Assembly: GCF_030247195.1 (NCBI RefSeq)
Contig: NC_080671.1
Location: 428,978,539-429,042,538 of the forward strand
Length of the DNA: 64,000 nucleotides
DNA from: Topomyia yanbarensis
Lineage: Eukaryota > Arthropoda > Insecta > Diptera > Culicidae
Reading direction: 5' to 3'
The translations under genes were made by a program, and so were the position numbers. Under the pieces are notes generated by a model. The model saw nothing but the letters and a program-made list of their open reading frames with translations. It did not search any database and was not told where the DNA came from. This document shows, in pieces, positions 35,622-48,103 of this stretch (position 1 is the stretch's first letter; each line of letters starts with the position of its first letter).

Positions 35622-36740
35622 CACCGGGCGCAGCTCCGGACAGTTTGGTGGATTCATGTCCTTTAGAACAAAATGGACAGAATTGGCCTCATACCACTCC
35701 AGGACACTTTTAGAATAGTGGCATGATGCCAAATCTGGCCAAAATAGCGGAGATTCGTCGTGCTGCTGCAAGAACGGCAAAAGGCGCTTCTCGAGGCACT
35801 CAGATTTGTAGATCTCGCCATTTACTGTGCCCTTTGTCACGAAAGGCTCACTCCTCAGTCCGCAAGAGCAGATGGCCTGCCAAATGAGACATTTGGAGGC
35901 GAACTTCGACATTTTCTTCTTCTTCAATTTGTCGTCCACATAGAACTTGCTCTTACCGGTGAAAACTCCAACCCCGGAATTCGCTTAAAATCGTATATAA
36001 AAATATACGTTTTGTCGTCCTTCACGCAGCTGCCATATTTTGTCAGCATCTTCTCGTAGAGCTTCCGTGCCCGAGTTTCAGCCGTCGATTGTTGCCGCTC
36101 ATCGCGGGTTGGGATATTCTGTACCTTGTATGTATATAGTCCAGCTCTCTTCTTTGCATTCTGGACGTAGCTCTGCGACATGCCGATCTTTTTAGCCAAA
36201 TCACGGCTTGAGACGTTGGAATTTGCTTTAATCATCCGCTTCACCTTTCCCTCCGTCTTTTTGTTCTCCGGTTCCGGTTTTCTTCCAGCTCCTTTGCCGT
36301 GGTCCAACGTCAACCACTCCTGGAACCGCTTCAACAATCTGGAGACGGTTGAATGGTGAATGTTCAACATTTTTCCCAACTGCCGGTGCGACAGGTCAGG
36401 AAATTCCAGGTGTTTGGAAAGAATTTGTTCTCTCGACTCGCGTTGGCTCACCTCCATTTTCGTTGAATCGAAAAACACGACTTCGAGTTTGACAGCATGT
36501 AATCAATACACATCAATGAGAAAGTGTGCAAAATTTGGTTGATTTTTACCCAATGGTAAAAAAGTTATGCCCTGTTGAATGTGTCGCAATAATTTCGTGT
36601 TCGCCCTTTATTGTAAGCTGGTATGTCTCACTAACTCACCCATCATACCATACTTTAAATGATATCCGAAATATATTCAATTCATATATAAAATCTTCCT
36701 TGTATTGATGTAAATGTACACATATGTCCATATGTACATA

Positions 36741-38359
36741 CAGTGTGTTTGGTTCATGGTTAAGAACCTCTCGAGGGGTGATTGACTGTCATAATTGGAG
36801 AAAAAAATCGTTCTACACATACCATAAAATCTCAATCATTACAAAGTTATTGAACTTTTTGTGTAAAAACTTATTTGTCTTAAAGTACCTCTAACTCAAA
36901 AAGTATACTTTGTATGTCAAATATTTTAGGTCCACTGGGAAGGTGAGAAAATTTCGCATTGAGTGATGCCCTCACATGTTTCAGCTAATTAGTTCAAGTA
37001 GCCTTTTCAAAGTAATTTATTGAAAATTAAACAATTTTAATCGATTTTTCGTTCATTTCATGAAAATCATAATAGTTAACCTCATCATTTTAATAGTTCA
37101 GATTGTTAGTCTTGAAGAGCTGCATAATTTGTTCTTTGACGTCATACACTTACCTTTTCTTATTTTCGTGAGTTTGGGTTATTCAACTTGGATATTTTTA
37201 TCTCATTTTCACTAATACCAGCTCTAATTGAAAAAGTATGGCACTTATTGTACTTTTTTTTTCTTTTTATTCGAAAGCCAGGAAAATTTTACAGAGAAAA
37301 ATGTATTAATACCTTTCAGTTAAGTGAATTTAGAATTCTTTTAAAAGTAAATTAGTTTAAAGTTAGTGCTATTATTAGCATTTTTGTTAATTTTCTTTAA
37401 ATAGTAAATAATAAACATGACCATTATTATCATGGAAATAATGCATCTCAGCAATCTCTACAGTTCTTTCTTTGGCTTTATTCAATTATCTCTTTAGGTT
37501 TCGACGCAAAATCGTTTTTATCACATCGTTTCATATGCAAAAATAACGATTTCGAACCCACTACATTTGTGGCGAGATCATGCTGTGTTAACTATTAAAT
37601 AGCAGTAAAATGAAAAGAGATATACAAAAAGTGTCAAATAAAAAGTTATAGATAACATTGAGGGGCATCAAATGAACAATAGTAACGATAAATTTTGTTG
37701 ATTAATAATAAGAATAATTAAAAAAAACTCTCCGAAAAACACAATATTTGAGTTATTTCGATAGTAAAAAAATCATTTAGTACACTTAACTAATTGATAT
37801 TTGTACTTGCACTGATAGGACATTTTCTCAGCTTTCCAATGAAATCTTGTAAATAACGATATAAAGCATATTTTTTAGATTAGAGTCTTTTAAGCACTTG
37901 CAAGTCGGTTACAGGAAAAGTATAGTAATGAAATTACAAAGAAATGAGAAGAGATAGGAATATGACGTCCAAGAACAAATTATGAATCGTCCTAAAACCC
38001 AACTTTTACATAATGGATACTGCTATAATCATACTTCATTATTTCGAGAAAATTATCAAAAACCTCCTCAAAAACACTAACTTTTACTTTACAGCTAAAA
38101 GGTAATTAAAACTAATTAACTAAAAGATATGAGAACACCATGCAATAGGAAATTGTCTCACCTTTCGAATGGAACTAAAACATTTAAAATACAAAATATA
38201 CTTTTAAAGTTAGAACTAATACCAATAAGTCTTTTACACAAAAAGTTCAATAACTCTGTAACGGTTGAGATTTGATGGTATGTGTAGAACAATTTTTTTC
38301 TCCAAATATGACAGTCTATCACCCCCCGAGAGATTCTTAACCATGAACCAAACACCCTG
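36741..38359. mobile_element. TA-flanked foldback element, ~1.6 kb
   Basis: Ends CAGTGTGTTTGGTTCATGGT (left) and the inverse of ACCATGAACCAAACACCCTG (right) are flanked by TA (36739-36740 and 38360-38361). The match continues inward for 200 bp and more with growing divergence (TTGAACTTTTTGTGTAAAA, ATTTTAGGTCCA/ATTTTAGTTCCA), so most of the element is a decayed palindrome. TA duplication and CAGGGTG-like tips suggest a Tc1/mariner-group non-autonomous element. There is no transposase. Confidence 0.8.
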
Positions 38360-38361
38360 TA

Positions 38362-40390
38362 TAATAATCCAACTAATATCAAAATTGTATAAATTCTTCG
38401 ATCATTTGCTTTTTTATAGTAAATCTTCGGCAAAAACATCTAGAAGAATGCCCCATTATATTTTAAATAAATTGCATTATATAAATATATAAAATTATAT
38501 AAATAAATTACAAACTTTTCCTTCGCTCCTACGAAACATATGCCGGCCCCATTGGCATTTGTTTATTTTTTAATCAGCATTTTTGTCAATAGATAAAATT
38601 GTTTACAAAAATTATCTAATGCCAAAAAAAATCATATTAACTATTTCAAAATTTACTTTAGGTTACACCTAAGCTTCAACATATTTCGAGTTCTGTGAAT
38701 ACTGTTCACGTTCTTTAAATTTTTTGTTCTGCTACCATAAATACCTGCTCCAGTCTTGAACTTTACTCAAACTGTTTACAAACAACATATAGAAAAACTC
38801 TAATTTTAACTATTACCCAAAAGCCTTGTCCATAGTTCTAAGTTCCTTTTAATGGCACGATGCAACCATGCTAGTATGGGCACGAATTGAAGGCAATATC
38901 GACATATAACTAAGACGCCCTTTTTTCAAAGTTTAATTTTAGAGATTGAATTGAAGTCGGTACCAAACCAGCATTTCATTCGAAATTAGCCCTACCATCC
39001 TTTGCTTTACGATTCTTAGCGTGCTATACTGGGATTAATGTGGCTATTGCCGACACACATTTGCGTCATCTTAATTGTGTCATATTACTGCACTAATAAC
39101 GATCCTTTTTATACATTATATGACTTAGTTTGAACTAATATAGATTATATGACTTAGTTTGAACTAATATAGGAGAATCGTAAATGAGTCATCACAATGC
39201 ACTAGTTAGGATAAATTTTGCCTAATGCGCTTACATACGGTGTACCATGATACGATTGATATAAAAATTGTATGCTTATACGATTTTTGTTGTTCATTCT
39301 TATACGACACCTGCTTAACTAGGCCATAGTGTGAGTGGTGTATTACTCGGTATTTGTCCCATTTGGACAATAAACACGCGATGCATTACATTCACAATAA
39401 ATGACTTGCGGTGCGCGTTTGTGCACATGGAATTGTGGTACGTCGATGTTATCAAATGAGCGCAATGTTTGTCCGAGATTTCCAATTTATGAATTGGGCA
39501 TGTCGAGTGGGTAATTACCCACTAGGGTATTTTCGAGTGGGTAATACTACCCATACTACCCACGATATCCACTGGCCCTGCATTGTAAATACTACGCAAC
39601 AATAGTGCAAATTAATTTTAAATATTGCACAATAGCTTAATGCTTACCATATGATTCTTCGTCTACGGTATCACGAAGATCATTCACTTCACTTTGGTTG
39701 CCGTCTTCGTTATCACCACGGCCTGTCATGGTATTAGCAATCAAACCTTATTCCTTATTTCTTAAATTCCTGAATCAAGTGTGAACGCGTCATATATGCT
39801 ATTAGTTTTCTCGCCGATTGTGCTGGCTGTTGATTTGGACGTACCGGCCGCTGCTTTGCAGTTTTTATTCTTGCGTGACACGCAGCACAGTGACACCTTT
39901 CCATACAAAGCTGTGACGAAATTATAAAAATTGGTTTACATGGCTAAAAATTGGGTTTTTAACTAATTTTTAGTCACTGAATCAACTTGTCAGTTTTGAA
40001 ATCCCATTTTTTTTTTCGATCACTTTTATATAGACCCCTTAAAAAGCAGTTCTCGTTAAAGGGATGATATGCCCGTCAACAATAGTTGCTAATCAAATCT
40101 GATAGCAGAAATGGTTTCCGAAACTAGTAGAAATCAATAATTTTTTAACAATATTAAGTTGTTCAGGTAACTAATTTGCAAAAAGCTATAAGTCGTCTTT
40201 ATGATGGTATGTTGAAGACATGCTCATGAATTCTTCAGCGTGAAAATTCGCAAAATGAGGCCTGAATGTCTTGAAACTACATTTAATATTCTGAGTCAGA
40301 TTGATAGTAATCCATGGGAAGCCATCTTAAAAATGTACATGTACATTGATAACCATGGAAAGCGACTAAAATGTTGCAACTGGTTGTAAT
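38362..40390. other. Mostly unique AT-rich DNA, no gene supported
   Basis: Contains one 29-bp tandem duplication (39115-39172) and small GTGGGTAATTACCCAC-type palindromes at about 39508-39550. No coding frame has recognisable motifs. Confidence 0.4.
39115..39172 (+). repeat. 29-bp perfect tandem duplication
   Basis: The unit begins ATTATATGACTTAGTTTGAA and is present twice without change, which implies a recent slippage or duplication event. Confidence 0.85.
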
Positions 40391-41590
40391 ACACTAAGGT
40401 TTTTTTTACACGGTTTTTTTTGCACGGTTTTTTTTTACACGGCTTTTTTTACACGGTTTTCGCAATTAGCACGGTTTTTTTTGCACGGTTTTTCGCAAAA
40501 ATATTCTAAGTCCTTTTAAAGGCAAAAGACTTAGACGATTTCTCAACAATTTTTTTTGCACGGGTTTCGCAAAAATGTTCTAAGTCCTTTTGGAGGCAAA
40601 AAACTTAGACGATTTTTGATCAATTTTTTTTTTGCGCGGATTTCGCAATTAACACGGTTTTAGCAAAAATCCTTATGAAGGCAAAAGACTTAGACGGTTT
40701 TTGACCAAGTTTTTTTTTGCGCGGATTTTGAAATTTACACGGTTTCTGCTTTTCCATTTTGAATGCAAAGAATTTCGAAGATTTTTGGAAAAGTGGAAGT
40801 GATTGCTTTTGGAACAGCATTAACGAGTAGATGCCAAATGTTGATGTCTGAGGCCATTTAGAAAACCAAGATGGCGACTTCCGGTTCAGTGGAATTCTCT
40901 GAAACCCCATCAATATGGCTATTTTTGGAACGGGATTGATGAGTGGACGTCAGATATCGATGTTTAAGGCCATTTTGGAAACCAAGATGGCGACTTCCGG
41001 TCCAGTGGAAGTCTCTGAAACCCCATTAATATGGGTATTTTTGGAACGGGATTGATGAGTGGCCGTCAGATATCGATGTTTAAGGCCATTTTAAAAACCA
41101 AGAAGACGACTTCCGGTTCAGTGGAATTCTCTATAACCCAATCAGCATGCATATTTTCAGAGCGGGCCTAATAGAGCGCATGATAGAGATCAGTGTCAGA
41201 GGTCATTTGGAAAACCAAGATGGCGACTTCAGGTTCATTGGAATTCTCTAAAATCGAATCAATATGGGTATTTTTGGAATGGAATTGACGAATAGACGCT
41301 AGATGTCGATGTCTGGTGCCATATTGAAATTCAAGATGGCGACTTCCGGTTCTGTGGAATTCTCCAAAGCCCAATCAATATGAGTATTTTTGGAACGGGA
41401 TTGACGAGTAGGTGCCAAATATCAATGTCTGAGACCATTTCGAAAATCAAGATGGCTACTTCGGTTTAGTAAAATTTTCAATTACCACAACAATGTGAGA
41501 ATTTTTGTAATAGCGTTAATGAATAGGTACCGGATGTCAATTCCGGAAGTCATGTTTTCATCTAAGATGGTGACTTCTATTTTAGTGCCA
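40391..41590 (+). mobile_element. Foldback-type element, left arm with seven 116-bp units
   Basis: The terminus ACACTAAGGTTTTTTTTACA, then repeated CACGGTTTTTTTTGCACGG and ACTTAGACGATTT phrases. After 40800 come seven tandem units marked by AAGATGGCGACTTCCGGT at 40871, 40987, 41104, 41220, 41336, 41452 and 41567 (steps of 115-117). An inverted partner arm lies at 43490-43996. Same family as 19580-21215. No protein. Confidence 0.8.
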
Positions 41591-42047
41591 AGACGATGTT
41601 TTAAATATAAAGACGCGCGGCGAGAAAAACAGTAAATTTGGCTGCACGGTTTTACAAATTATTTGTCTGCTAGTTTTGGCAACCAGGAATATTGTGTAAA
41701 CAGCGAGTGACTTGTAGTTTTAATGAATGCTTGGCGAATTCCTTTTTTGAAATATTTCCCACAATACTCAATCATGTAACTTGGAAACGCATTGATTTAC
41801 GTTACTGAGCCTGTCTACATGTTTTTCGTTGCACTAGAAAAAATGTATCGAGGATGCAGGATGCAGACATGCATTTCTTTTCATTTCAATCTCGATACTC
41901 CCCACACATTACTTCCTAAATCCGCCATATTTGTTTACATTGCTAGTTTGGAACCGTTGTTTTGGGTTCGATTGGAACGTTTGGCTTCAGTCTTCGCGCA
42001 TCTCTATAAGCATCATCTCTGCTTTAGTGTACATCTCATTCATCTTA
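41591..42047. other. Loop DNA between foldback arms, no gene seen
   Basis: No repeat terminus or coding motif was recognised. The 111-codon frame starting at 41792 runs into the next element and has no domain. Confidence 0.35.
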
Positions 42048-43151
42048 AGGGGGCGTCTGATGTAGTGGGCAAAAAAATCGACTTCTTTTTTATCCGCTTA
42101 ATTGTTAGTATTGAGCCTCTAGAATAGTCTCCCGCAATCTCGGTGACCACGCTGAACTTCTTTTGTTTTAAACAGCCATGCATTCCTCGCGCGTATTTGC
42201 TGTGACACACGCAGATTTCAATCTATCGGCTACAATTTTCTTAAGACTGACAGCGATAAAAATACAGTGTGAACAATACACTTTAAACTACTTCCACCCA
42301 AATTTTTAAGAGAAAATACCAAATGGATTGTTTTCCACGTCATTTTTTCCGTGATGCAATTTGCTATGGAGTATCCTTTAATAGCGTTTTTTCGAAACCG
42401 CGTTTTTCAAATTGGTGAACACGATAACTCAAAAACTAATCAAAGAATTGACTTGATTTTTTTTATGAGAATGCACAATATGTGTAGCCTGTCGGTGAAC
42501 CACAGAAAACAGAATGAAAAAATTGTTCTCTCTATTATTTTGAAGAAAAGTGCACGAATTTTACAGAAAAATATGAGATTTTTCGGTTTACATGAAGCCA
42601 TTTTCCTAAACTCGAACTTTTTTTTGGGTTCATCGAGTAACTACAAGTTTAAGCTTTAAAAATTTTACTTAATTTGCTGTGTCAAACAATTTTATCAAGA
42701 GTCATCGTGTTAGCCGCGGCGCTCCTCGACGTGGAAATGGTTGGACGTCTACTCTTGGAACGCTCGTATGTGTGGCTCTGCGTGGCTGCCGACCCTATTC
42801 TGCGCGGCGTGTGACATGAGACGACTAATCTCACCTCACTCTACGTGACTGCACCCAATTCTGAAGAGTCACTTCGGGTGACGTGAGACTCCCATTTAAC
42901 CGCAATGAGGAATCTCACCTCACCCGAGTCGACTCTCAGAATCGGATGAGAAAAGTCACGTAAAGTGAGGTGAGTTTCGTCGTCTCACGTCACATGCCGC
43001 GCAGAATAAGGCCGTGCAAATATTTTTTTCGTACAGAATAAACGTACAAATTTAAAGCTTAACATTACATAAAAGATGCATTGTTCCCTTGCCTTCAAAA
43101 TCGTAAAACAAAATAACTTTCGGTTTGAGCACTTTACACCAGACGCCCCCC
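42048..43151. mobile_element. TTA-flanked element with GGGGGCGTCTG ends, ~1.1 kb
   Basis: AGGGGGCGTCTGATGTA at the left is mirrored by TACACCAGACGCCCCCC at the right, with TTA at 42045-42047 and 43152-43154. No transposase: the 102-codon frame at 42351 has no known motif. PIF/Harbinger-like by duplication size only. It contains the MITE at 42794-43010. Confidence 0.65.
42794..43010. mobile_element. Palindromic MITE, ~217 bp
   Basis: CTATTCTGCGCGGCGTGTGA then CATGAGACGAC at the left is the inverse of GTCGTCTCACGTCACATGCC then GCGCAGAATAAG at the right. The arms continue through CTCACCTCACT..TACGTGACT. The centre is around CCCATTTAACCGCAATGAGG. No coding capacity. Confidence 0.85.
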
Positions 43152-43489
43152 TTAATAATACAGCGAAGACCTGATTTTATTATTTCCCCCTGATTATGTC
43201 AGCTTTTTGATTCGACTTTGAGTCTCGCATGAAGATTCGCTCGATGAGCTCTAGCAGACGAACCAACTCAAATTCGAGTAAATCCATTCATGAGCACATT
43301 TTTCTTATCTTATAAATGCAAAATATACAAAAATAAATGTATCTTTTTGTTTTACACTGGATATTTATACTAAATAATCAGAACCATCTTGGGTGTTACA
43401 ATGACGTCAGACCTCTGGCAACTGCATATTTGTCAATTCAGTTCCAAAACACTCCATGTTGTGAGTTATACAGAATATCGCTAAGCCGA
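43152..43489. other. Short unique stretch, with GAGCTCTAGCAGACG phrase
   Basis: At 43240-43300 it has a phrase (GATGAGCTCTAGCAGACGAA...GAGTAAATCC) also found at 51180-51225 and inverted at 57585-57610, so it carries a small piece of the family 2 interior. Nothing else. Confidence 0.4.
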
Positions 43490-43996
43490 TAGTCTCAATG
43501 TTGTATTTCAAAATGGCCTCAGACATTGATCTCTATCATGCGCTCATTAGGCCCGCTCGGAAAATATGCATACTGATTGGGTTATTGAAAATTCTGTTAG
43601 ACCGGAAGTCGTCATCTTGGTATTTCAAATGGCCTCAGGCATCGATATTTGGTGCCTACTCGTTAACACTGTACCGAAAACAACCATATTGTTAAAGTGC
43701 GGGACAAAAGGAAACCTCAAGATCCAACGTTTCCACTTTTCCAAAAACCTAAGGAATTGGAAAAAGCAAAAACCGTGCTACTTGCATAATCCGTGCAAAA
43801 AAAAACCTGTTCAAAAATCGTCTAAGTCTTTTGCCTTCAAAAGGACTTAGAACATTTTTGATAAAACTCCGAAATCATCCCTTTTCCTAAAATCGTCTAA
43901 GTCTTTTGCATTGAATGTAACGCGGTTTTTTTTGAACGATTTTCGGAATTAACGCGGTTTTTTTTTGCACGGTTTTCTGAATTAACACGGTTTTTT
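43490..43996 (-). repeat. Foldback-type element, right arm
   Basis: Inverse-orientation modules of the 40391-41590 arm: TTCTGTTAGACCGGAAGTCG then TCATCTTGG, then AATCGTCTAAGTCTTTTGCC and TTCAAAAGGACTTAGAAC. From 43915 the ACGCGGTTTTTTTT phrases switch back to plus orientation, so the end is rearranged. Confidence 0.7.
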
Positions 43997-44530
43997 ACAT
44001 TTCTTACAAGAGAAATGTATAGGATTTGCTCAAACTTTGAAAACTTTTTCCGAGGCCCGGAGGGCCGAGTTTCATATACCAATCGACTCAGCTCGACAAA
44101 TTGAGACAATGTCTGAATGTGTGTGTGTATGTGTGTATGTGTGTATGTGTGTATGTGTGTATGTGTGTATGTATGTATGTACAAAATGTCATGTAATTAT
44201 CTCAGCAATGGCTGAACCGATCTTAATGAAACTAGTTTCAAATGAAAGGCCTAACGCTCCCATTTGACACTATTATTTTTGTTTTTCGATATGTTGTTTA
44301 CTTTCTGAGATATGCGTAATTTTGTCAAAACAGGGCTGGTTTGAAGCGAATAACATTCAACCAAGGCAACTATATCGCGTGAAATAAACAGAAACAAAAA
44401 GCTTATGAAAATACCTTTCTAACAAGCTATAGATTGTCAAAATCCGTTTACGAGTGGCGGAGATAATAAACATTTTGTATTTTCATTCTTCGCTTACCAA
44501 TTTCCACTAACTAAAAATGAGACCGTTCCA
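43997..44530 (+). mobile_element. Family 2 helentron-like element, 5' fragment
   Basis: Hairpin ACATTTCTTACAAGAGAAAT-GT directly after a T run, then TTCCGAGGCCCGGAGGGCCG, a GT/GTAT microsatellite (44114-44180) and CAATGGCTGAACCGATCTTA. It matches the start of the full copies at 48181 and 60522 (minus) for about 500 bp, and then diverges. The 3' end is missing. Confidence 0.65.
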
Positions 44531-44750
44531 TACAGAGTATTGCTGTACTGGTTTTTTAGGGTAAACCCTAAACCGATTTTGAATATCCGGGTATGCAAAC
44601 ACATCTGCGTGATTCAAGGATTTTGATTCCGAAAACATTTTGTGAATTTACTTAATAATCAATTCATAAGCAAGTTCATTTCAAAGCAAGTTCATTTCAA
44701 AGACAAAATAATGTGCAAATTCACTTCAATGTGCAATTTTTTCCAGAGTT

Positions 44751-44918
44751 TTTTAATTTCGATTATAGAGGTTTTAACCTTTAGGTCATTCGCCTCTTCG
44801 GGTTAGAAAAATCTCTTATGAAAAATTTCTAACCCTACGTGCGGGGTCGGGACTCGAACCCAGGTGCGCTGCGTACAAGGCAATCGATTTACCAACTACG
44901 CTACATCCACCCTCATTG
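44751..44918 (-). mobile_element. tRNA-derived SINE (Feilai-like) with 9-bp target duplication
   Basis: On the minus strand the 5' part has a polymerase III A box TAGCGTAGTTGG (44892-44903) and B box GGTTCGAGTCC (44850-44860) at tRNA spacing, then a tRNA-unrelated body containing AACCCGAAGAGGCGAATGAC and TTAAAACCTCTATAAT. TCCAGAGTT at 44742-44750 and 44919-44927 is the target duplication, showing LINE-assisted insertion. It is a retroelement, not a functional tRNA gene: the anticodon arm and 3' acceptor do not fold as a tRNA. The link to the Aedes SINE Feilai is from memory of its box layout. Confidence 0.75.
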
Positions 44919-44930
44919 TCCAGAGTTGAT

Positions 44931-46579
44931 GAATTTACCCTTGGATTGAGCAATGCGTTCACTCGTGAGATAAACGTTGGATGGTATATGAATACATCAA
45001 GTAATCCTCCTAGTAGTGAGAAAATAGATTTCTAATATAATTCATATTCATATTATACTCGTAGCATTACCAAGAGCAACTGTATTTTGGAATAACCAAA
45101 TTGTAGTGAAAATTTATCAGTTGCATTATTGAAAATAAAGATTTAACGAATCAAAATTTCGCACTATAAACAAAAATAATGTCACAGCTCTAACCATCAT
45201 TTACCATTCCTCACAACTGACACTGAGTTGTACTGTAAACCCCAATATACATTTTTCATGATCGATGTGACTAAAAGCATGTAATTTCATGTAATTTCAA
45301 AAATGTTCGTGTCTCAAAGCAGTCCAGGGGCACTTTTAATACTAACTGGCTTTTCGATGAATTTAAGTACTTATTCTGGTAGTTTGAACCATTTCTTTGC
45401 AATGGTATTGCTTTGTATAGGACTCATTAACCCATATCTCCAGAACGAGAGTTCCGAACGAAACAATTCGCAAGTAATAAGGATGGGTGGAAAAAGACTG
45501 CATTATAATCGACTGCATGTACGAGTTTTATGCCATCGACAATAATATAATTGCCAACATAGCCTGGACACTTGACACGCTTTTCTAGATATTTCAATGC
45601 GAATGAATACTATTTACAGGTGGCCTTTTCTCAGTTTACTATTTCTAATTACGCGTTAAAATACTGGACCTGAAAATTCCATTCTATACAAAATCATTTT
45701 TCAGATGTCTGTAACCAAAAAGATATCTTTTAATTCCAAAACAAATTCCTGATTTCTAGATTTTCTGATGACTAATTAAGGACCATCAATAAAGTAGAAA
45801 CACCAGATAATCCTAAAAATTCCGTCAAGAAAAGAAGAACGAAAACGGGCTCTTTGCAATGGGATTTTCACAAACATTTCAGAATATACTGAAACAATGG
45901 TTTTGGAATTCGTGAAATTCGTTTTATTCATTTACTTCATTTCAACAACTTTCTTAAAATATTATTATATATTCTCATTTTTTCCAGCTCATTCCTTTAA
46001 TGTATTATATTCGTTTGGTTTATTTTTTGCATTTTAAATATTTGACTAATAATAAATATATGATCATTTCATTTTAAAGATCTTTTCATTTAGCATTGTT
46101 TTTATTTATTTTGTTTATGTGTCCTAATTTTATCTATTGTATTCATTTAATTCTTTGTATGCATTCCGATCAGTTTATTATCTTATGTATCTTATTCGAA
46201 TTATTCATTTAATTTATTTTATTCACTTTTTTCTAATATTTTTTTTCTGATATTTTTCCGTTTCACACTTTTATTCATTTTAATAATCTGACTAATTTTG
46301 TTCAGTCATTCACTTTATTCATTTCATCTAGAACATTAATTAGATACAATATAATTTCTTCTATTAATTCTATTACTTTTTAATATCGCTGATTTTTTTC
46401 ATTTTAATAATTTAACTGCTTAAAAACAAACAAAATGAAAAATTGATAAAAAGACAGAAAACATTTTTATTGTGATAAAAATTCTTTATTTTGTTTATAT
46501 TATTCATTCCATTCATTTTATTGATTTTATTAACTCTCTGTTTATCCTGTTATTTATGAACAATATTTTCAAATAGCTT
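44931..46579. other. Unique then AT-rich simple DNA, no gene
   Basis: From about 45940 to 46540 the sequence is a degenerate series of ATTCATTTTATT-like phrases, a decayed simple repeat. Before that, nothing recognisable. Confidence 0.5.
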
Positions 46580-46655
46580 TACTGTCCATGCTCGCAAATC
46601 AGTCCCATAAAGATAGAAAACGGGACAAATATGCGTTCATGGGCAGTATAACTTT
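46580..46655. mobile_element. Tiny palindromic MITE, ~75 bp
   Basis: ACTGTCCATGCTCGCAAATC and its partial inverse TATGCGTTCATGGGCAGT flank TCAGTCCCATAAAGATAGAA. Second copy of the 12199 family. Confidence 0.65.
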
Positions 46656-46689
46656 GGGCTTGGACAAGATTTCTTCACAAAAAAGTAAA

Positions 46690-47104
46690 ACCAATAATTG
46701 TGACAATCACCGTTTATTTGAGCTCTAATAGTTACAAGAAAGATCCGTAGAACTCAAGTTATTGCAATTGCTTTGATTGGATTTGACTAGAGCAGTGCTG
46801 CCAGAGACATTTTCAGTTATCGGTGAAAAATTATATTTTGATATATCTTCGTTTTCTTCAAATATTTTTGAAAACTGATAAATCTTATTAATTTGGACTG
46901 CTTTCGGCTACCTTTTCTGCCCAAACTATTGAAAACTTTGCAGGAGATGTGTATTAAGGATTAGTATGTAAAAATTCAGCAGCTTCTAACACTGCTAGAG
47001 GAGCATCTATCTTGATCAAAACAGGTTTTTCGTGTTTCTTTACTGTAACACTTTTAAGAAAAACGAATTTGGAACCCTATATAAAATAATTAGGTATGAA
47101 AGAG
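46690..47104 (+). repeat. Truncated piggyBac-like MITE
   Basis: Matches the right 400 bp of the 8951-9686 element: CAAGTTATTGCAATT, GAGCAGTGCTGCCAG, AAAACTGATAAATCTTAT, and the end TAGGTATGAAAGAG followed by TTAA (47105-47108). The left end is not recognised. Confidence 0.65.
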
Positions 47105-47130
47105 TTAATTTAATCCATATTATTCATATT

Positions 47131-47662
47131 AGGGTAAGGTGGGGCAAATCCGACCGTTGGGTAAACCCGACCCCCCTCTGTTATCGAAAATCGAAAGCAC
47201 TAAGCGAACTAATATCAATGTTGTCGTGTAGAGCATCAAAAATAATTATAATGGTGGTATGACAGCATTTTATTAGTCTACATTGAGATGCTCAAACGTT
47301 ATTGTTGTTTTTACAACTTTTGATTTGTTTTTTGTGTATCATTGACTACAGGATATTTCTTATTGTTAAAGTGAAAGCATAAAAAGTGTAAGTGGATTTA
47401 AATTCTTTGATTAAAGGCCTACAGAGTGCATAGATGAATTTAGTCCAACTTTTTCATCATTTTTGAAAACAGCAAAAATGAACGTTTTCGTAAAACACTT
47501 GTATTCCAAAGTTTTCCCAAGATAGGAATAAAATACTATACATTGAAAGTTGTCCAGAAGTCTAACCTTTAATTTGGTATATAAAACGACTTGATCCGAT
47601 GTAAAATGAGCATTTTACAGCCAAAACCATTTACTAAGTCGGATTTGCCCCACCTTACCCTA
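47131..47662. mobile_element. MITE with AGGGTAAGGTGGGGC inverted ends, ~530 bp
   Basis: AGGGTAAGGTGGGGCAAATC then CGAC at the left and its inverse at the right give about 24-bp inverted ends. ATT on both outer sides may be the target duplication. The same GGGTAAGGTGGGGC motif forms the inner edge of the Transib inverted repeats. No coding capacity. Confidence 0.75.
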
Positions 47663-48103
47663 TTTATTTTATTATTCCAATTTTTTATGGTTTTATTCAT
47701 ATTATTTATTTCAATCATTTTATTAAATGGTTAGTTTTTCCCAGTTCACATATTTTATTCAGTTTCTTAATTTTATCAATTCGGTTTAGCCAGTCCTTTA
47801 TGTTATTGTATGATAGCTTGTTATCCTGAAACAATTTAATTTACTCTCTTAATTTTATTACGTTTTAATATCGTCTAATTTTAATTTGAGCTAATTTGAT
47901 TTATTTATTTTATTAATTTGATTTATGTTAATCATTCTATCCATTTTATGAATAACTTTTTTATTTTAAATTTTGTTTTGTTTTACTATTTTTCTTTTAT
48001 TTATTCAGTTTATTCGAAGCGTTATTCGTGCACATCTCACATCTAGTTGCTTGTAAATTTAGCATGTGATCGGCAAGCTAATGAATAATACAACAGTGAT
48101 ATG
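47663..48103. repeat. AT-rich simple-sequence-derived DNA
   Basis: Series of TTTATTT/TTATTCA phrases without a fixed period, continuing the style of 45940-46540. No gene. Confidence 0.5.

Noticed and set aside
36360..36708. Plus-strand frames over the mariner 5' end
   Set aside because: Antisense of the mariner transposase N-terminus and its inverted repeat.
40871..41580. Centromeric-type satellite array
   Set aside because: Only seven units, attached to transposon-like ends and an inverted partner arm, so better explained as foldback arms.
44820..44918. Functional tRNA gene on the minus strand
   Set aside because: The A and B boxes are present, but the acceptor and anticodon arms do not pair, and a SINE body and target duplication follow.
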